DNA from: Cyathus striatus
Taxonomy: Eukaryota; Basidiomycota; Agaricomycetes; Agaricales; Nidulariaceae
Length of the DNA stretch: 64,000 bases
Direction of reading: 5' to 3'
NCBI GenBank assembly: GCA_025738555.1
Contig: JAOVFP010000022.1
Coordinates: forward strand, 1,550,001-1,614,000
In this document: one piece after another, positions 11,406 to 24,394 of the stretch
Layout of the letters: every line of letters starts with the position of its first letter
Position numbering within the stretch: position 1 is the first letter of the stretch
Notes under the pieces: model-generated
The model's database searches: none
Seen by the model: only the letters and a program-made list of their open reading frames with translations
Told to the model about the DNA's origin: nothing
Position numbers and translations under genes: made by a program

Positions 11406-13454
11406 GAGATGCATCCTGTACATTATCGACGTTACTTACACGTATACACTATTTATTTTCTTTCGATGTAAGTACGCCGGTGGCTGAGCTTGTGACTTGT
11501 TGACATGTGGCAATTACGTGACTTACGCGTGATGGAGGCAAGGCTGCAGGCAACTTGAATGCCTCTGACCTCTTTAGCATTGGGAAGATCGTTAGCCCAG
11601 GAATAGTTTGAGGTAGACGAACATGGTACCTCCTATCCTGACAATGTGGCACACATCACCTATGCGCTACGAACTACCAAGTGGCAAGAAGATGGTACGG
11701 AGGGATAAATGCGGCAGATGATCGGTGGAAAGTGGTGTAGGTTCGCTCGACAGAATCTGCGAAGAGAAGACGTGGCTGTTTCTCCCTTTCTGCTCGTAAC
11801 GTAAATGACAAGCACATGTGCCGCTGACCGAAAACAAACTGAAACTTTGGTGTACTGACCAGGCCTTCAAGCTTTAGCTATCTGGGTCATAGGGCTGAGC
11901 ACTCCCAAAGTGAGACGAGCTCGGAAGTCGCCTTTCAGGATAGAATGCCACTCCGTTACATGTAGGAAGGTCCCCAGGGACTTTCTCTACACGCTCCTTA
12001 AATGCCTGCTCTAACCATGGCTACAAGGTAAAACTGAGTCACTTCAGCCTCTGCTTTCCTGGATGTGGAAAAACAAGTGTCTCTTGGCCCGAACATGACG
12101 TAAGCCTTACGTACAAGCTTTCCTAGAGCAGACAGCCGATTGCCGCGAAACGCTACACATTTCGAATACTGTAGGATATATCCTCGGTGGTCAAGGAGCA
12201 GGTGAATCCCGTACGTTGATAAGCAGAAAGGGTGTCGAGGGTCGAGGAGAGACGGGGAAGTGGAGATGTATCGAGAGAAGTGGGGTTTACGATTAAGTAG
12301 CGTAGGTCCTCCACGATGCGAAGATACGGCAGTCAGTTAGAGCCTCAGAGGGCGCTAAATGGCTCGTAGTTCATCTAGAAGGTCTACATCCACCCAGCTA
12401 GGACCTTTTAAGGTGAGAGGACATCTCGAGTCGACGGAACCCTAAGATCTCTCTACAGGACGAGAGGCTTCGCGTAACTGAACATTGCGCGATCGTATTG
12501 GTCTTGTAATAAAGACCACAGCGATGTAAAGCATGCTGAAGGCAGGCGCTTGGGTCATAGGTGGTGTTCGACAATTGCTAATAGTGTGGTGTCCCCCCCA
12601 TATCAAACATTTGATTGCTCTTTGCACGCTCATCATACATGGGCACGATGCTAGAGAAAGGTGTGATCCCACAGCTCGCCATCAAGCAAGCCCCCAATGC
12701 TACATATGGCATCAATATCAAGCCGTCAAACAAGAGGAGACTAGACTGGCATAGGTCCATTCTGTAGCATAATGTTCATTGTAGACTTGTTGTAGACTAC
12801 TCGCGCTCGCTATCGAGCTTAGGGGGGGTGAGAAGGAGCAGCTGGTGCAACTTTGCTGTAGACAAATCCTGTTATAAGTCTAACAAAATGAACAATAGGA
12901 AGCTTTCTCTACCGTCGAATAGGCCCCTTTGCTTCGTATATCTCTCCTACATCTCTTACGTCCGTGTCGCCTCATCGAGCGACGCACTTCTGCACTCGCT
13001 CCTGAAGGCCTGATAGCTTGAAAGGCAAAGCACTACATTTGGATCTCATTAAGCAGTTCCTAGCTGAGATGGGTAGGCAGGAGCCTATAGGTGTTAGATG
13101 AGGTTTTCATTGTTGAGTCGGTGACAGGCTTCGGAGGATGCCATTCGTGGTTGTGAACGAAAGGTTGAGGAGCGTGAGAACAAGAAAATACTCGCTAGTT
13201 TCTAGGCTTGACGCCGGACGGCACGCAGCAAGCGCTTACGTACCTCAGTTCTAGTATCGCGTATGTCGCGTTTGCTCTTTGACTGAAATTTCACACGCAC
13301 GTTAAACCAGCGTTAAAACGTTCAAGCGCAGGCCCAGGCATTTATCCTAATGTGAGAATGGTACAGAATATAGTAATCATAAATCAACTCAAGAACATCA
13401 GGTCCGTAACTATAGTACACTGTCAGAGCGTCCTTACTTCTTTCATTAACAAAT
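11406..13454. other. intergenic between P450 and copy B
   Basis: About 2 kb with only short random open frames on both strands. No transposase, reverse transcriptase or tRNA-like structure was recognised. R1-like sequence, found 3' of copies C and D, was not seen here. Confidence 0.45.
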
Positions 13455-16400
13455 TCAGCGCATTCCGATCCACTCTCCAATTTGTTGGAATACCGTAGGT
13501 TTCTCCGAATGTCCTTGAGCAGAATCAGGGCTATCCGACCCAAGCCTGTTTAGCGGGGAGTCAGGAGGAAGCCATTTGGGGCTCATCTCGCACCAACGGT
13601 CCACCTCTGTTTTATTGGCATGGCGTCCAAAGAGAGCAAATGTGAACCACTTCACGAGTTCTGCAGGTATCTTTTCATTTAACTCGCGTTCATCCTTACT
13701 ATAATAGCACCATAGAGCGCTGACCACCTGGAACCGTAGGTGTACTAATCGTGGCTGGGTGACCAAAGAGCATGCGAGAAGAATCATCGCGTAGTCGGTC
13801 GGTTCGTCTTTTAATCGCTCTGGGTTTGGAATCCCGTTAGAAACTACATTGGATAGACAGTAGATCGGATGACATACTATCGAGGAGAAGTCTTGAAAGA
13901 AGCGTTATATACCCTTTGAAAGACTGTGTTTCATTCGAAGTGCTCAAGGAAATCGTTTGAGATAGTATAGCTTTTCGTACTAATCATAAAGTGAGTTACA
14001 TCCATGGATTTAAACAGGTAGGCTCACCAATGTTGTCCTGTGCCAACAAAGATATAAGCCGGACTGCGGGAAGCCTAAGGCGTTCATGCTCAAGAAGTAA
14101 TATAAATTGTGGTAGGCTTCGCTTTATCTCGTCGAAACATTTATCTGCTGGACTAAACACGGGTTGAAAGGTAAAGAAAAAAAATAAACTAACCATCATT
14201 TGACACCATCACTATCAAGTCCAACGCGTGAATGCGAACCTCGTTGTTGACCTTCTTTTCATCCAAAGCTACTGAAATGAGGTCGGAAATTGTATCATAG
14301 ATAAGTTGAGGAAAAGTATTCCCTGTATGAACAGAATTTAGAACCTATGTTAGTAGAATGTTAACATATTCACGTACCATATTCGGAATAAATGTGTGCA
14401 AGAAGTTCAATGGCTGTGCCTCTTGTGTTCCACGAGCCACTCTTTAAGACTGATGCCAAGTTTCGCGCTGCTGAACAGGTAGAATTATTATCGGTATTTT
14501 TCACTAGCGTGGAGTTGTAGTTATCAGTAGAATTAGGAGACGAAGGCTTATGATTTACAGGTTTTAAAATATGGTATCACGAAATTTCGTCCCACAGTTG
14601 TAATATTTGTGAGCGACGAAGGTACTTCAGAGAAGACTAAACGCAATTTTTTTTCTAGCACTACGATGTCAGTACAGAAGAAACTGGAGGGATATATATA
14701 TAATAAGCGAACCAGTGGCATTCCTCCTGATATGTTCCAACGTATCCTGTGCTTCTGATTGCTGTTGGCCTTCTTCACCGATAGCAATTGTCAGGAGATA
14801 CGGTACTACTTTGCTTATTACGTCATCGCTAAAATCAACTGTGAGCTAATTAGCGATTGACGTTCAAACGATAATGCACAGATGCCTGACCGTTGTCTAT
14901 TCCGGCGACGATCTTAACTGCTTTAACTGCACGGATACGAATGGCATGTTCTTGGTTTTTCAAAGCTGATTCTATTCTTTTTGACGTGTCGAACGCAATT
15001 GAAGGACTCAGTTTATCTAGTATCGTAAGGGCATTATTGAGTAGCCTTAACATAAGATCGATAACATAGAAAACAAACTATCGTGGATCGAAAGCTTCAA
15101 TGCCATATCCATGGCACTCTTCTGCACGTTCCTGTCATCGTGAGAGACTGAAGTATCCACTAATTTTGAGATAACACTCAGTTCCTCTACCAAAAGCGAT
15201 AACTCACATCAGATTATCATAAGTAAAACAGGGGAGAGGATACTCACGGTTGGACTGAAGGAGTTCTGTCAGCTTGACCCAAGCCAGACATACATCCCAG
15301 GACGTGTCTGCTAAACCAGACTCCAGGTGTTTTGATGTAATAATCTCCAAAGAACTCTCATGTATTTTTTCTGTTTTGATTTTAATATATGTATTATAAA
15401 CATTTGGAGATAACTTACCATCTTGATCCAGTAGAGAAATTAAAGAGTTGACAGCCGTCAGACGAACATCTTCATCGCGATCCACAGTTGCCATTTTAAT
15501 GAGCGTAGTTAGAAAAATTTGAAACTCTATTATATTTTTACTAATAAGCATTAAGGTTGACAAATAAACCAAGAACATACTTTTTTGTGTCATTGCGCAG
15601 AACAGCTCAACCCATTCCATACGAACTCTCCAATCAGTGTCTATTTCTTGTAAATTAATGCTTGAAAGCATTGTTTTAATAGCATTTGGAAGCTTATCTA
15701 AAGAAATTCAAGTGCATTATTAAAAGTTGTGCACTAGATGGTGTGCTACATCCATCATCACAATAGCAGCGCTTACCCTCGCTCATTATCAGAATAGTCA
15801 GAGATCGCACTGCTTCACGACGGACATCCTCATCTTCATCTCCCCGTGCTAAACTCGCGATCATATGTGTCCATTTTTGAAGCTCTACAGGATTAAATTA
15901 AATTAAATTATGAGAAACCAACTGGTATATTCGCCTTACTTTTTTTGGCCAATAATGTGCAAAGTTCAAGCCACTTCATGCGAACACGCAAATGGGAATC
16001 CAGTGGTACAGTGACATTAGATACCAATTTTTTCAGAGCTTCTAGAAATTTATCTGTACAGGAAACATAGATGTATCTTCAAATTCAAATTTCAAGTTAC
16101 AAATCAAAACTCACTATTGTCTTTCGTACTTGCAAGTGATGTTAACTTTGCCACGGCTTCGTGGCAAGTTTGCCCAGTATACTTGTTCTTTTCATTGACC
16201 GCAAATTCTAGAAGTCGGGGAAGAGCAAATTGTATGTCACCTAAGAACAAGGTATGGTCATTTGGGCTTGAGTGACAAATAAACAAAATAAAAATTTGCC
16301 TTTTAAGGTTAGTAATTCGAGAGTACTAATCCAAGCATAATGCACATATTCCTCTCGCTCCGAAAGAAGAAGTTCCTGGTTCTTCATCAATGTATCTCGT

Positions 16401-19400
16401 ATCAATGGAGTGTAGTCATCTGTAAACGTGTGACGGCGACACATACATGAGCTGACAATTTAAATACCTTTAAGAGCCAAAGGTGCCAGGACCCTGATGG
16501 CAGTGGACTGGACATCCTCACTTTTGCTTTCACGTGCAATCTTCACAAGTGCTAGTATGACATCTGGTAAATCTTCAGGAGTGTTCACAGTCAGTTCATA
16601 GTCTACCAAAATTATTTGATACCATTTCTTACTGGAACATTCAGCTAGATATCCTAATGCCTGTATCAATGGTTTGATTTGAATGTCTCTATTTGAATCC
16701 TCCTCTCCATCTTCATCTTCAGCGTTTAATGCTAGCTGATTATGATAAAGCTGGTGGTCCTGAAGTCGCTCTTGGTTACATTAGATAAATGAGGTCCATT
16801 GAACAGAATATGTCGCAAATCAATACCTTTACATTTCATAGCCATGGGAGTAAGAGTTGGTATTATCTCTCGTGCAGTGGCTAAGAACACAACATTATTA
16901 ATTTTTAAATAAATATAAATATTTAATTAAGCACATACGATGATTTCTCAATAAAACTAATAATTCTAGCCAATGAAGAGCCTGCTCAGGTGCCGGTTTA
17001 CCCTGAGATTCATTTATTGATGCTTCCAGACTTTCAGATCTGTTCAACCGCATAATCATTTCTCTTTTGATTGTTTGCGCTACAAATCATTAAAATAATG
17101 CAGAGAAGCCATTCAGATCACATACGGTTGCTCAAACTAATAAGTAACAAAGAATCACGGGCCATTTCTCGATGGTCAGGGAAAAGGCTGTTGACTGTTG
17201 TATCCATTAATTTATACACGCCTTCGCGAAAATCAGCTGCAAACGATAGATATTAACCTGAAGGTGAGAAAGGACAGCACATACTTGCTTCAGCCAATAA
17301 TCCTACAATTTCAATCCACTCGATTTGTGGTGATGAGGATAACTCGTCACCGAAAATTTTGTCAAAATGATCCATAAGACATGTCTTCATCGACTCTAGT
17401 ACATCAACTGTAAGTGACATAGACATCAACATTATGCGTTATCTTGCTATATATATACACCTACGATCATTATTTTGAATGAGGAATTTGAGTACTTTCA
17501 ACGATTCAGATCGAACATCAGGATCGTCATCCAGAAATCCCATTCGAATCACTTCAGGTATTAACGGGGCTTTCTGACAGAATCGAACAGCTGCAAATCG
17601 ACATTGCCAATATTCACTTTTGAGCTCAAGTTTAAGTCGTTCCTCGAACTCTGTAATGGTGTTGTGCCATTCATCTATTGGAAGTTATATCATAAATATG
17701 AAATTCAGGGGTTATTAATGAAACACATCACCTTGACGAAGTATATGCCGAAGTTCTTCGACACATTTGTCATAGTCCACGTCGGAAGATACATTGTCGC
17801 TTTGGATGAACTTGGCTTCGACGAGATTGGCCAGCCACTTCTCAGCCAAAGATGATATTCCTGATCTTCTAGAAAACCACGTAGTATCAAATATGCGGTC
17901 GATGATAAAAATGTTAAACCATAAATTCGCGTCGGCCTGAAAAGATTCGACTAAATTTTTGGTAGTAAATAATCTAGTATTAAACAATGAGTGTCTCCAA
18001 CGTACATTCTTCAAGAATTTCTAAAGCCGTATTGAGCGATTTACGACACGCACTCCATTTGAGCCACGCATCACTTAATATTGATGTAAGAAGTTCTCGC
18101 ATGGTGTCTATTATTTCATTACGATATTGTTCTGTTATATAACATTGACGTTTCAAGGTTATGTCGTTCAATGTCACAGAAAGAACGTACTATATATTGA
18201 AAGGTGTTTCAATAGTTTCCGACCAGCATCGCGGACTCCGCTGTTGTCCTCTGTTTCAGCCATAGCCACTCTTGTCAATTCAACTATAGAATCAGCGATA
18301 AATGTTTCAAAAAGCCCAGGATCATCCTTGCCAGTTTCCGCCGAATTTGATGATGAAACTGAAGAAGTGTCAAATCCTCTGCGATTGGAAAATTCCCTCT
18401 TCATGTGTATTAGGGCCTTGAGAGTACGTAATTGCGTTTCAGCTGAACTCTCCATTCCATATTTTACCACTGTCGATATACATTCGGTCATTATTTCATT
18501 TATCTCTTTTGCTGAGATACAAAAGAATCGATCTTAAAAGATAGAACCTTAATATTTATAGTGGATACGTACTATTTAGTCTTTGAAGCCATATAAAAAG
18601 CTCTAAAGCTTTGATTCTAACATCATTATCTTCGTCATTCAGTGTGAGTTCAGCAAGTTTTGGAATCAAATGTTTAAGTTCGGCTTGAGATAATATTGCT
18701 AAAGAAGAATGAGGAGCACGTTGTCGCAGAAGATAAAAGATTATACATTTATCAGTGAAGGGTTTAATGACAGTAATCGCGTGTATGCGGGTGGCGTTGT
18801 CCGAGTGTGATAATAGTGAAATGATGTTGTCGACGACACTCATCGCTTCAGGGACAGAAATTTCTTTTTGAAATTCTTTTGGACCCAGGTATTTAAGGTT
18901 ACGACAACCAATAACAAAGGATCAAACGATATTCTCACCTTGGTATACGTTAAGATTGGGCAAGTCGGGCGCTTCGACGGTTATCATATCCTCCCACTTC
19001 CTAGCTAAATCAAGGATGCGTTAGTCACTACTGCATTTGTTATGAAACTCGTTACCAATTGTTGTGAATAGTTTTATGACATATTTCTTTGCCACCGCCT
19101 CTGCTTTGCTTTTCTGATTAGAACTAACGTCTCCACTCCATTCAATTGTAGGTCCGACTACTGCAACTAACGCCCCATTGAATTATATCAATACTTAAAA
19201 GCATCCGGAAGAAATTTTGTATTTACCTTTTGCTATCGACATCGATAGTATAAATGAACTGACAGTTTGTGAATTTCTCGCTCCTTCAGCTAATCCTCTA
19301 CAGGCGGCAATGAGAAAATTGAGTCGATGACGAGACTGTACGCTGTGAACCATGTTTTCCCATGGTCTATCTTCTGCTTCAACGAGTGTTACATCAGTAA

Positions 19401-20794
19401 AAGGGGAATTCGCATGAGGACGAATATCCAGATCTCCACGACCAGCAAAAATCATCAAGTGCGTCCGAAGGATAAATGCTAAAGGCCTAACAGCCTCGGG
19501 GAAAACATTCCAACGATGTAGAGGCCCAAAAGGTTTAAGAGTGTCAGTAAGTGCCCGACATAGTGGTGAGGACGTATCATGCACTTCTAAAGACTCATAA
19601 TAATGTGTTAGCTGCAACAATGACAGGAAATGATAACAAAGTTCTTCATATTCTTCGGATTTGTTGTGAAATCCTAAAACCATGTACTCCCGAAGTCGCC
19701 TCACTATAATGTTTGGAGCAGCCGAGCTACCAAAATGCTTTTGCCATTTCAATTGGAAGGTCGGCCACTGCCGAGTTAGCTCCGCGATTGCTTCATCTAC
19801 CTGGAGAACCTTCGGTGATTTAATCAATTTGTTTAACCAAATGTCTGCCAACTCTCCTTCAATGTCTCGCTCAGACCATGCATCTATGTCTTCTTCATCG
19901 TCAGAAGACCCTAAGAATAGTTCCTTTACAAATATAAACAGGTCTGATAGAGGGGTTTCGAAAGGAGATGATGGGTAAAAGACAGGAATCACGGTGGCAA
20001 CCAGGTATACGCCTAAGCCAATGCTCGCAAGAATGGTCGTCAATTTTCCAATGCGCTGATTGTCGACATACGACTGTACTGCGAAGCCTGCTGCGAACAA
20101 GAAGGCGGCAATCTGAATAAGGAGGGGAATAAATTTAATGACCCTTTCCAGCTGCCAGCGCTTAGCTCGCTTATCGAGAATACGGCGTTGATAAGCGTCT
20201 TTTGCTTCCCGCTTGCTACTGACTGGGATAAACTTTACGCTCCACGCTTTAGCAAGGACTCCCATAACTGCGCTGAAGAGCGTCACGAGGAGGCTTGTGG
20301 CCCACAATCCCTTGATCCACAGATCGCTGGGTAATTCTTGCGGTGAGTCACTGCTACTGCTGCCCACACTAGTCACGAAAGAGGAGACAACCCCGGCGAA
20401 GAGACCAGCCTGAAGTTTAGTTTAAGCTCTCTGCACGCTACGTAGAATGAGCGTCGCTTACGAATATCAAAAGGGAGTCGAGTCCATTCTTCCACACTTC
20501 AGCATTCTCCTTCGCTTCCTCTTCAGCATCTTTCAGATAGAGTTCCCATATCTTAGCATCGGGCTTGAACTGCTTTTCCCAATCCTTCATTTGTTTCCTA
20601 CTTGGCTTTTTATCACCTCCTTTGGTTTTCTTCCGCCGTCTGAGACAGGGGACCACATCGTAAATAGACTTGTGGGGCCCCGCGGCCTCGGCGTCGTAGC
20701 TTTCATTCTTATGAAACTAGCGGTCTCTGGTAAGTAAAGATGCGGGCGCCAAAATACAACCACCTACTGTATCGATTCGACCGTTTGTCGACAT
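13455..20794 (-). CDS. DUF6535 / HEAT-repeat membrane protein, copy B
   Basis: Function unknown. The proposed start ATG at 20794 (MSTNGRIDT) splices in phase 0 to an exon reading FHKNESYDAEAAG...GLDSLLIF and ending at 20462; the next exon opens with AGLFAGVV at 20409. That exon runs to 19227 and contains DUF6535: transmembrane segments in LWATSLLVTLFSAVMGVLAK, FIPLLIQIAAFLFAAGF and LTTILASIGLGVYLVATVI, then LADIWLNKLIKSPKV, GPLHRWNVFPEAVRPLAF and RHRLNFLIAACRGLAEG. About 6 kb of short exons follow, each with roughly one HEAT-like repeat such as LAELTLNDEDNDVRIKALEL. The last exon carries ALFGRHANKTEVDRWCEM and ends GEWIGMR-stop at 13455. I estimate 1,700-1,800 residues. CpG content is high compared with copy D. 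Confidence 0.8.
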
Positions 20795-20847
20795 TGAGTT
20801 CCAGGATCTGGGGAAGCAGACCGACTCTGGTGCCCGTACCTTAGGGA

Positions 20848-20856
20848 ACTATATAC
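20848..20856 (-). promoter_or_regulatory. TATA-like element upstream of copy B
   Basis: Reads GTATATAGT on the minus strand, about 55 bases before the proposed start codon at 20794. Copies C and D have the same TATATAG core upstream of their starts. Confidence 0.4.
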
Positions 20857-22644
20857 TAGTTCTAATATGGACCTTTGTGGAACTGCTCACGCGCCATAAA
20901 TTAATTAGCGCTGAAGCAACCCGTGGACGTCCTCAATTAGCATCCAAGCGTTTACAGGCTGTTTAAAAAGGAACGAGCGCGCAAATGAATTGCATAGAAC
21001 CATTCCTCCTGTATCGTTTGTGACATGAGAGGGCTTGATTGATAATGAAGATCGTAATTTTAGAGTACGCCGTGCGTATGTGGCATCCATTAACGCCCGA
21101 AGGTTAAAATGTTGTGAGAGTCGGAGTGGAGCAAAAGGATGTCCAGCATAAAGAGACACCGAAATTGATCCTATCATAGGTCGGCAAACTCAATAGTTCA
21201 AACTTCGGGGTGTGGAGGACCAGGCGCTTTCTTATGTCTCTAAGTATGTACCCTCGTTTCAGGGATCTGAGGGTGCTTGTCAATGTTTATACGCCGGTAT
21301 TGTGGCCATTGTTGAAGTCAAAAACATTGACAGGTGATTGAACTATGTATGTATATAGCAAATGTAGCCTAAGTTGGTTCTGCAGTCGCCTGTTCCTGTG
21401 CCGCCTGAGGGTAGGAGGGATGTAAGATAACAATAACTATGTCACGAAACCGGAATGTACAGTAATTACTTCCATCTTCAGTGCTCGGCGAGGACACAAG
21501 GAATCTCTATGTGGGCATTAATAACCAAGGATAGATCTAAAAGCCAAATAGGCTTACCTCTGACTACTTAGCGCATTCCTGTGCATGACAATCGGCGAAG
21601 CGCTGAGACCATGCCATATGGAAACTTCATGCTCAATAGTGAGAATTTGGGATCGGTAAGCATCAACTATGCTGGTTGCGATGTACATTGTCTAGACTCC
21701 GAGCTCGGTGGGCTCCCTCAATGTTCATCTAATACAACCCCTAGCACCTGGTCGACAACATCCTAGGTCATAACCGCCTGCGCGAGGGAAACCAGAAGTA
21801 GCTAGTCAATAGTCTTCTCCTAAGCGCTATGCCACATAGCACACGAGCACCAGGTGCACAACGCAAACAGGAGATGGATAGGGGCTACAAGTGATAATGA
21901 GCCACCGTTCGTCGTGTGAAGATCCGTGGACACCTTGAGGGGAGTCTTCTTCAGCTCAGCTACGTTACGAGTACATGGCTGAAGTTGCTCTGCAGAGAAC
22001 GCTCCTCCTTCGTACCACATCCCTGCCCCCTTCTCGGTCGCATCTTTACTGGATACAGCACAAGCACCGCTGGCCTAACTCAGATTCGCCAGGAGGAAAA
22101 GGTCGAACTGAGCTTTCCGCATCCTATGCTGTCCTGTCCAGTGTTTGCGAGATCATTGTCGCTGTTTGCGTATATGCGCGCAAAGGGGAACAAAATGTCC
22201 TTCCCTCCCAGTCCATCCCCATACTTCATGTCAACTGCTAGTACTGAAGCTATACCCCTAAGCAAGTACGGCAGCCACCTGGGTTCAACAGACATTCCTT
22301 CCGCAAGACGCGGAGTACAAACTTCTCCTGAGCAGTCATTTGATGAGAAGGCGGCGTAAGATGGTATATTGAACCATAACCATACCTCTCTAAAGCAACT
22401 CGAGAGGAAACCACGCAAAGCTGTCGGCGCAACTGTCCCTCCAGGCAGAGCCGTCATCCACGGGAAGGAAAATGTACCGGAGAGCTAGAGGTGAACGCTC
22501 GTTGGACATAAGCGCGTCATCGTAGATGAACATGTCTTCGCAAGAGCCAAGGTGGCGTTTGCCTTTGGCTCAGCCTATCATACGTCCTCATAGAGTTCCT
22601 CCCTTCTTGCTGCCACTGATATAACTCCACAGGAACTCCAGCGC
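20857..22644. other. intergenic upstream of copy B
   Basis: No supported gene. A 90-residue open frame at 20905-21177 (minus) has no recognisable motif. The rest looks like decayed non-coding sequence leading into repeat R1. Confidence 0.4.
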
Positions 22645-23935
22645 TCCCGGGTGCCGGTCAGCGGCTCCACACTAACACCTACGATAACGGCAGCCTAGGT
22701 GTTGGACGTACGAGCGGCAATGTCGCTACGGGTGACGACGGGGGTCATTGCTTGCTTGAGGATCGTATGCGTACGAAGACTCTCGAGTCTCCTCTTAGCC
22801 TCTCCTGGAACCTCTTCGAAATCGCCCCTTCAATCAACCACAGACGCTCTAAAACAAGCGGGGAAAGGGCCACTGCTAGACGTCCTCCGACATCCGAAGG
22901 GTAGTCAACTTCAGCGATTCAGTAATCGTGCTCCATCGTGATGTATAACATAGCAGCTCCAGCTTGTTATATGCTGCCTGGAGCATCCACGTTCCTGATA
23001 GATAGGGAGGAACGGGACGATGACTGTAGTATCGCGCTTCTGGGGGCAAAACCACGTATCCCAATAGCAGCATGGGAGAGGACTACGCGATACGGAAGAA
23101 TGGATGAAGATGCGGCGTTCTCGATAGATGACGTGAACTTGAACGCAAGCGTTCTTGAGATGAATGTTTGCTGGGCGTAAACGCGTCTTCACTTCTATGA
23201 CGAGCTTGGGTCCTACGGGAAGTTGTCTATAGAGCAGCCAGGTGTGACTTGAGTCAGGTCGTACATCCTCGTTTCTCAACCTGCCCTGCATCCCACTACC
23301 TCTCCGTGCATCTCGCTACAATCGAGCGTCCCGAAGGTCCTGAAGGGCACTTCACTTCTACCCAGTAGCCCTACATCAAGACCATCTGCAAAACGAAAAG
23401 CCTGGGACAGTTGGGTGCCTGACCGAAGATGTCACTGGGAATGGAGGTCGATGTACATATGTTTGATCTTCGTAGGGACGAGAGGGTGATGGTGAACGGT
23501 GAGCTACGGGAAGTGAGTATTAAACGGGTAGCTCCTAGAGGATGTGAATGAAAACTCACGTTGTCCTTTAGAAACATCACTTCAGCGCGAAACGATGAGC
23601 CTGTATCGAACACACCACGAGCTCAAAAGCCATCAGTGGACGGCTAACGCAGTGTCGTAGTCTCTTAGGCTCCTGCCTGCTTAGTCCTGAAACAAGGATT
23701 CGTTTTGGTGGATGTGGAACTGAAGACGCGGTGTTGAAGACGTGTTGCAAGCAGCCCGTACATGCCTAGGCTCTATGGTATCAAACTTGGAGAAGAGGAC
23801 AGTATAATCACGTAGGGCCAGGCGTAGGGTGCACGAAGTGACTAGCTCGTGTGGTGAAAGTCATTGGCGACCGCATAAGGTAGGATAAGGCCTGTGATGT
23901 ACAATGCTGAGCGTGGGAAACCCTTCCTTAGTTGG
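22645..23935. repeat. dispersed repeat R1, copy 1
   Basis: Matches R1 copies 2 and 3 in collinear blocks: CAGCGGCTCCACACTAA near its start, GAGCGGCAATGTCGCTA, a stretch with GATGAAGATGCGGC, then CATATGTTTGATCTTCGTAG, GAAACAAGGAT, and GAAGTGACTAGCTCG near the end. It has no coding potential that all copies share. It lies directly 3' of a broken DUF6535-gene C-terminus. Confidence 0.75.
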
Positions 23936-24147
23936 CCTCAATTAGCTCTGTGATTCGCATTTTGCTCACAAGCTCACAATTCATGAAATACGATAAAACA
24001 TCTTAATATAAGAAATATAACTCTTGCAAAAACGTGCGTGCCATTATAAACATGTATGTACCGTACCAATATCAACATGAATTGTGGTGAAATTCATATC
24101 GTGACAAGATACTACCGCAATGAGTCGTACGCGTAATTCCTCCTTTG

Positions 24148-24390
24148 TCAATGAGTCCGGCGCTTTCTTAAATATCCTTCAATCTGCTAGAATATTGGGT
24201 CAAATACAGGGTTGAGTATTGGGAGTTCGTTTTAGTGCTCTGTCGATGCCCCTGGAAGGGAATAGGACCTTTTCCTTCCGCCGGAAGCTCCGATGTGTCA
24301 TGCGGATGCCACTCACTCGTCTCGCACCAGGTATCAACTTCGGATTTTGTAGCATGACGTCCGAAGAGAGCAACTCCTAGAAACGCGAAG
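24148..24390 (-). pseudogene. orphan, broken C-terminus of a DUF6535-HEAT gene
   Basis: On the minus strand it opens with VALFGRHATKSEVDTWCE, the family's C-terminal signature, and then follows the tail of copy D in a shifted frame (PILNPVFDPIF, then a stop codon where D has a sense codon, then QIEGYLRK). Similarity to the family stops abruptly upstream of ALFGRH, where R1 copy 2 begins. There is no upstream gene body. This is a truncated, frameshifted and nonsense-bearing remnant left by duplication or deletion, closer in its tail to copy D than to its neighbour C. Confidence 0.8.
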
Positions 24391-24394
24391 AGCG

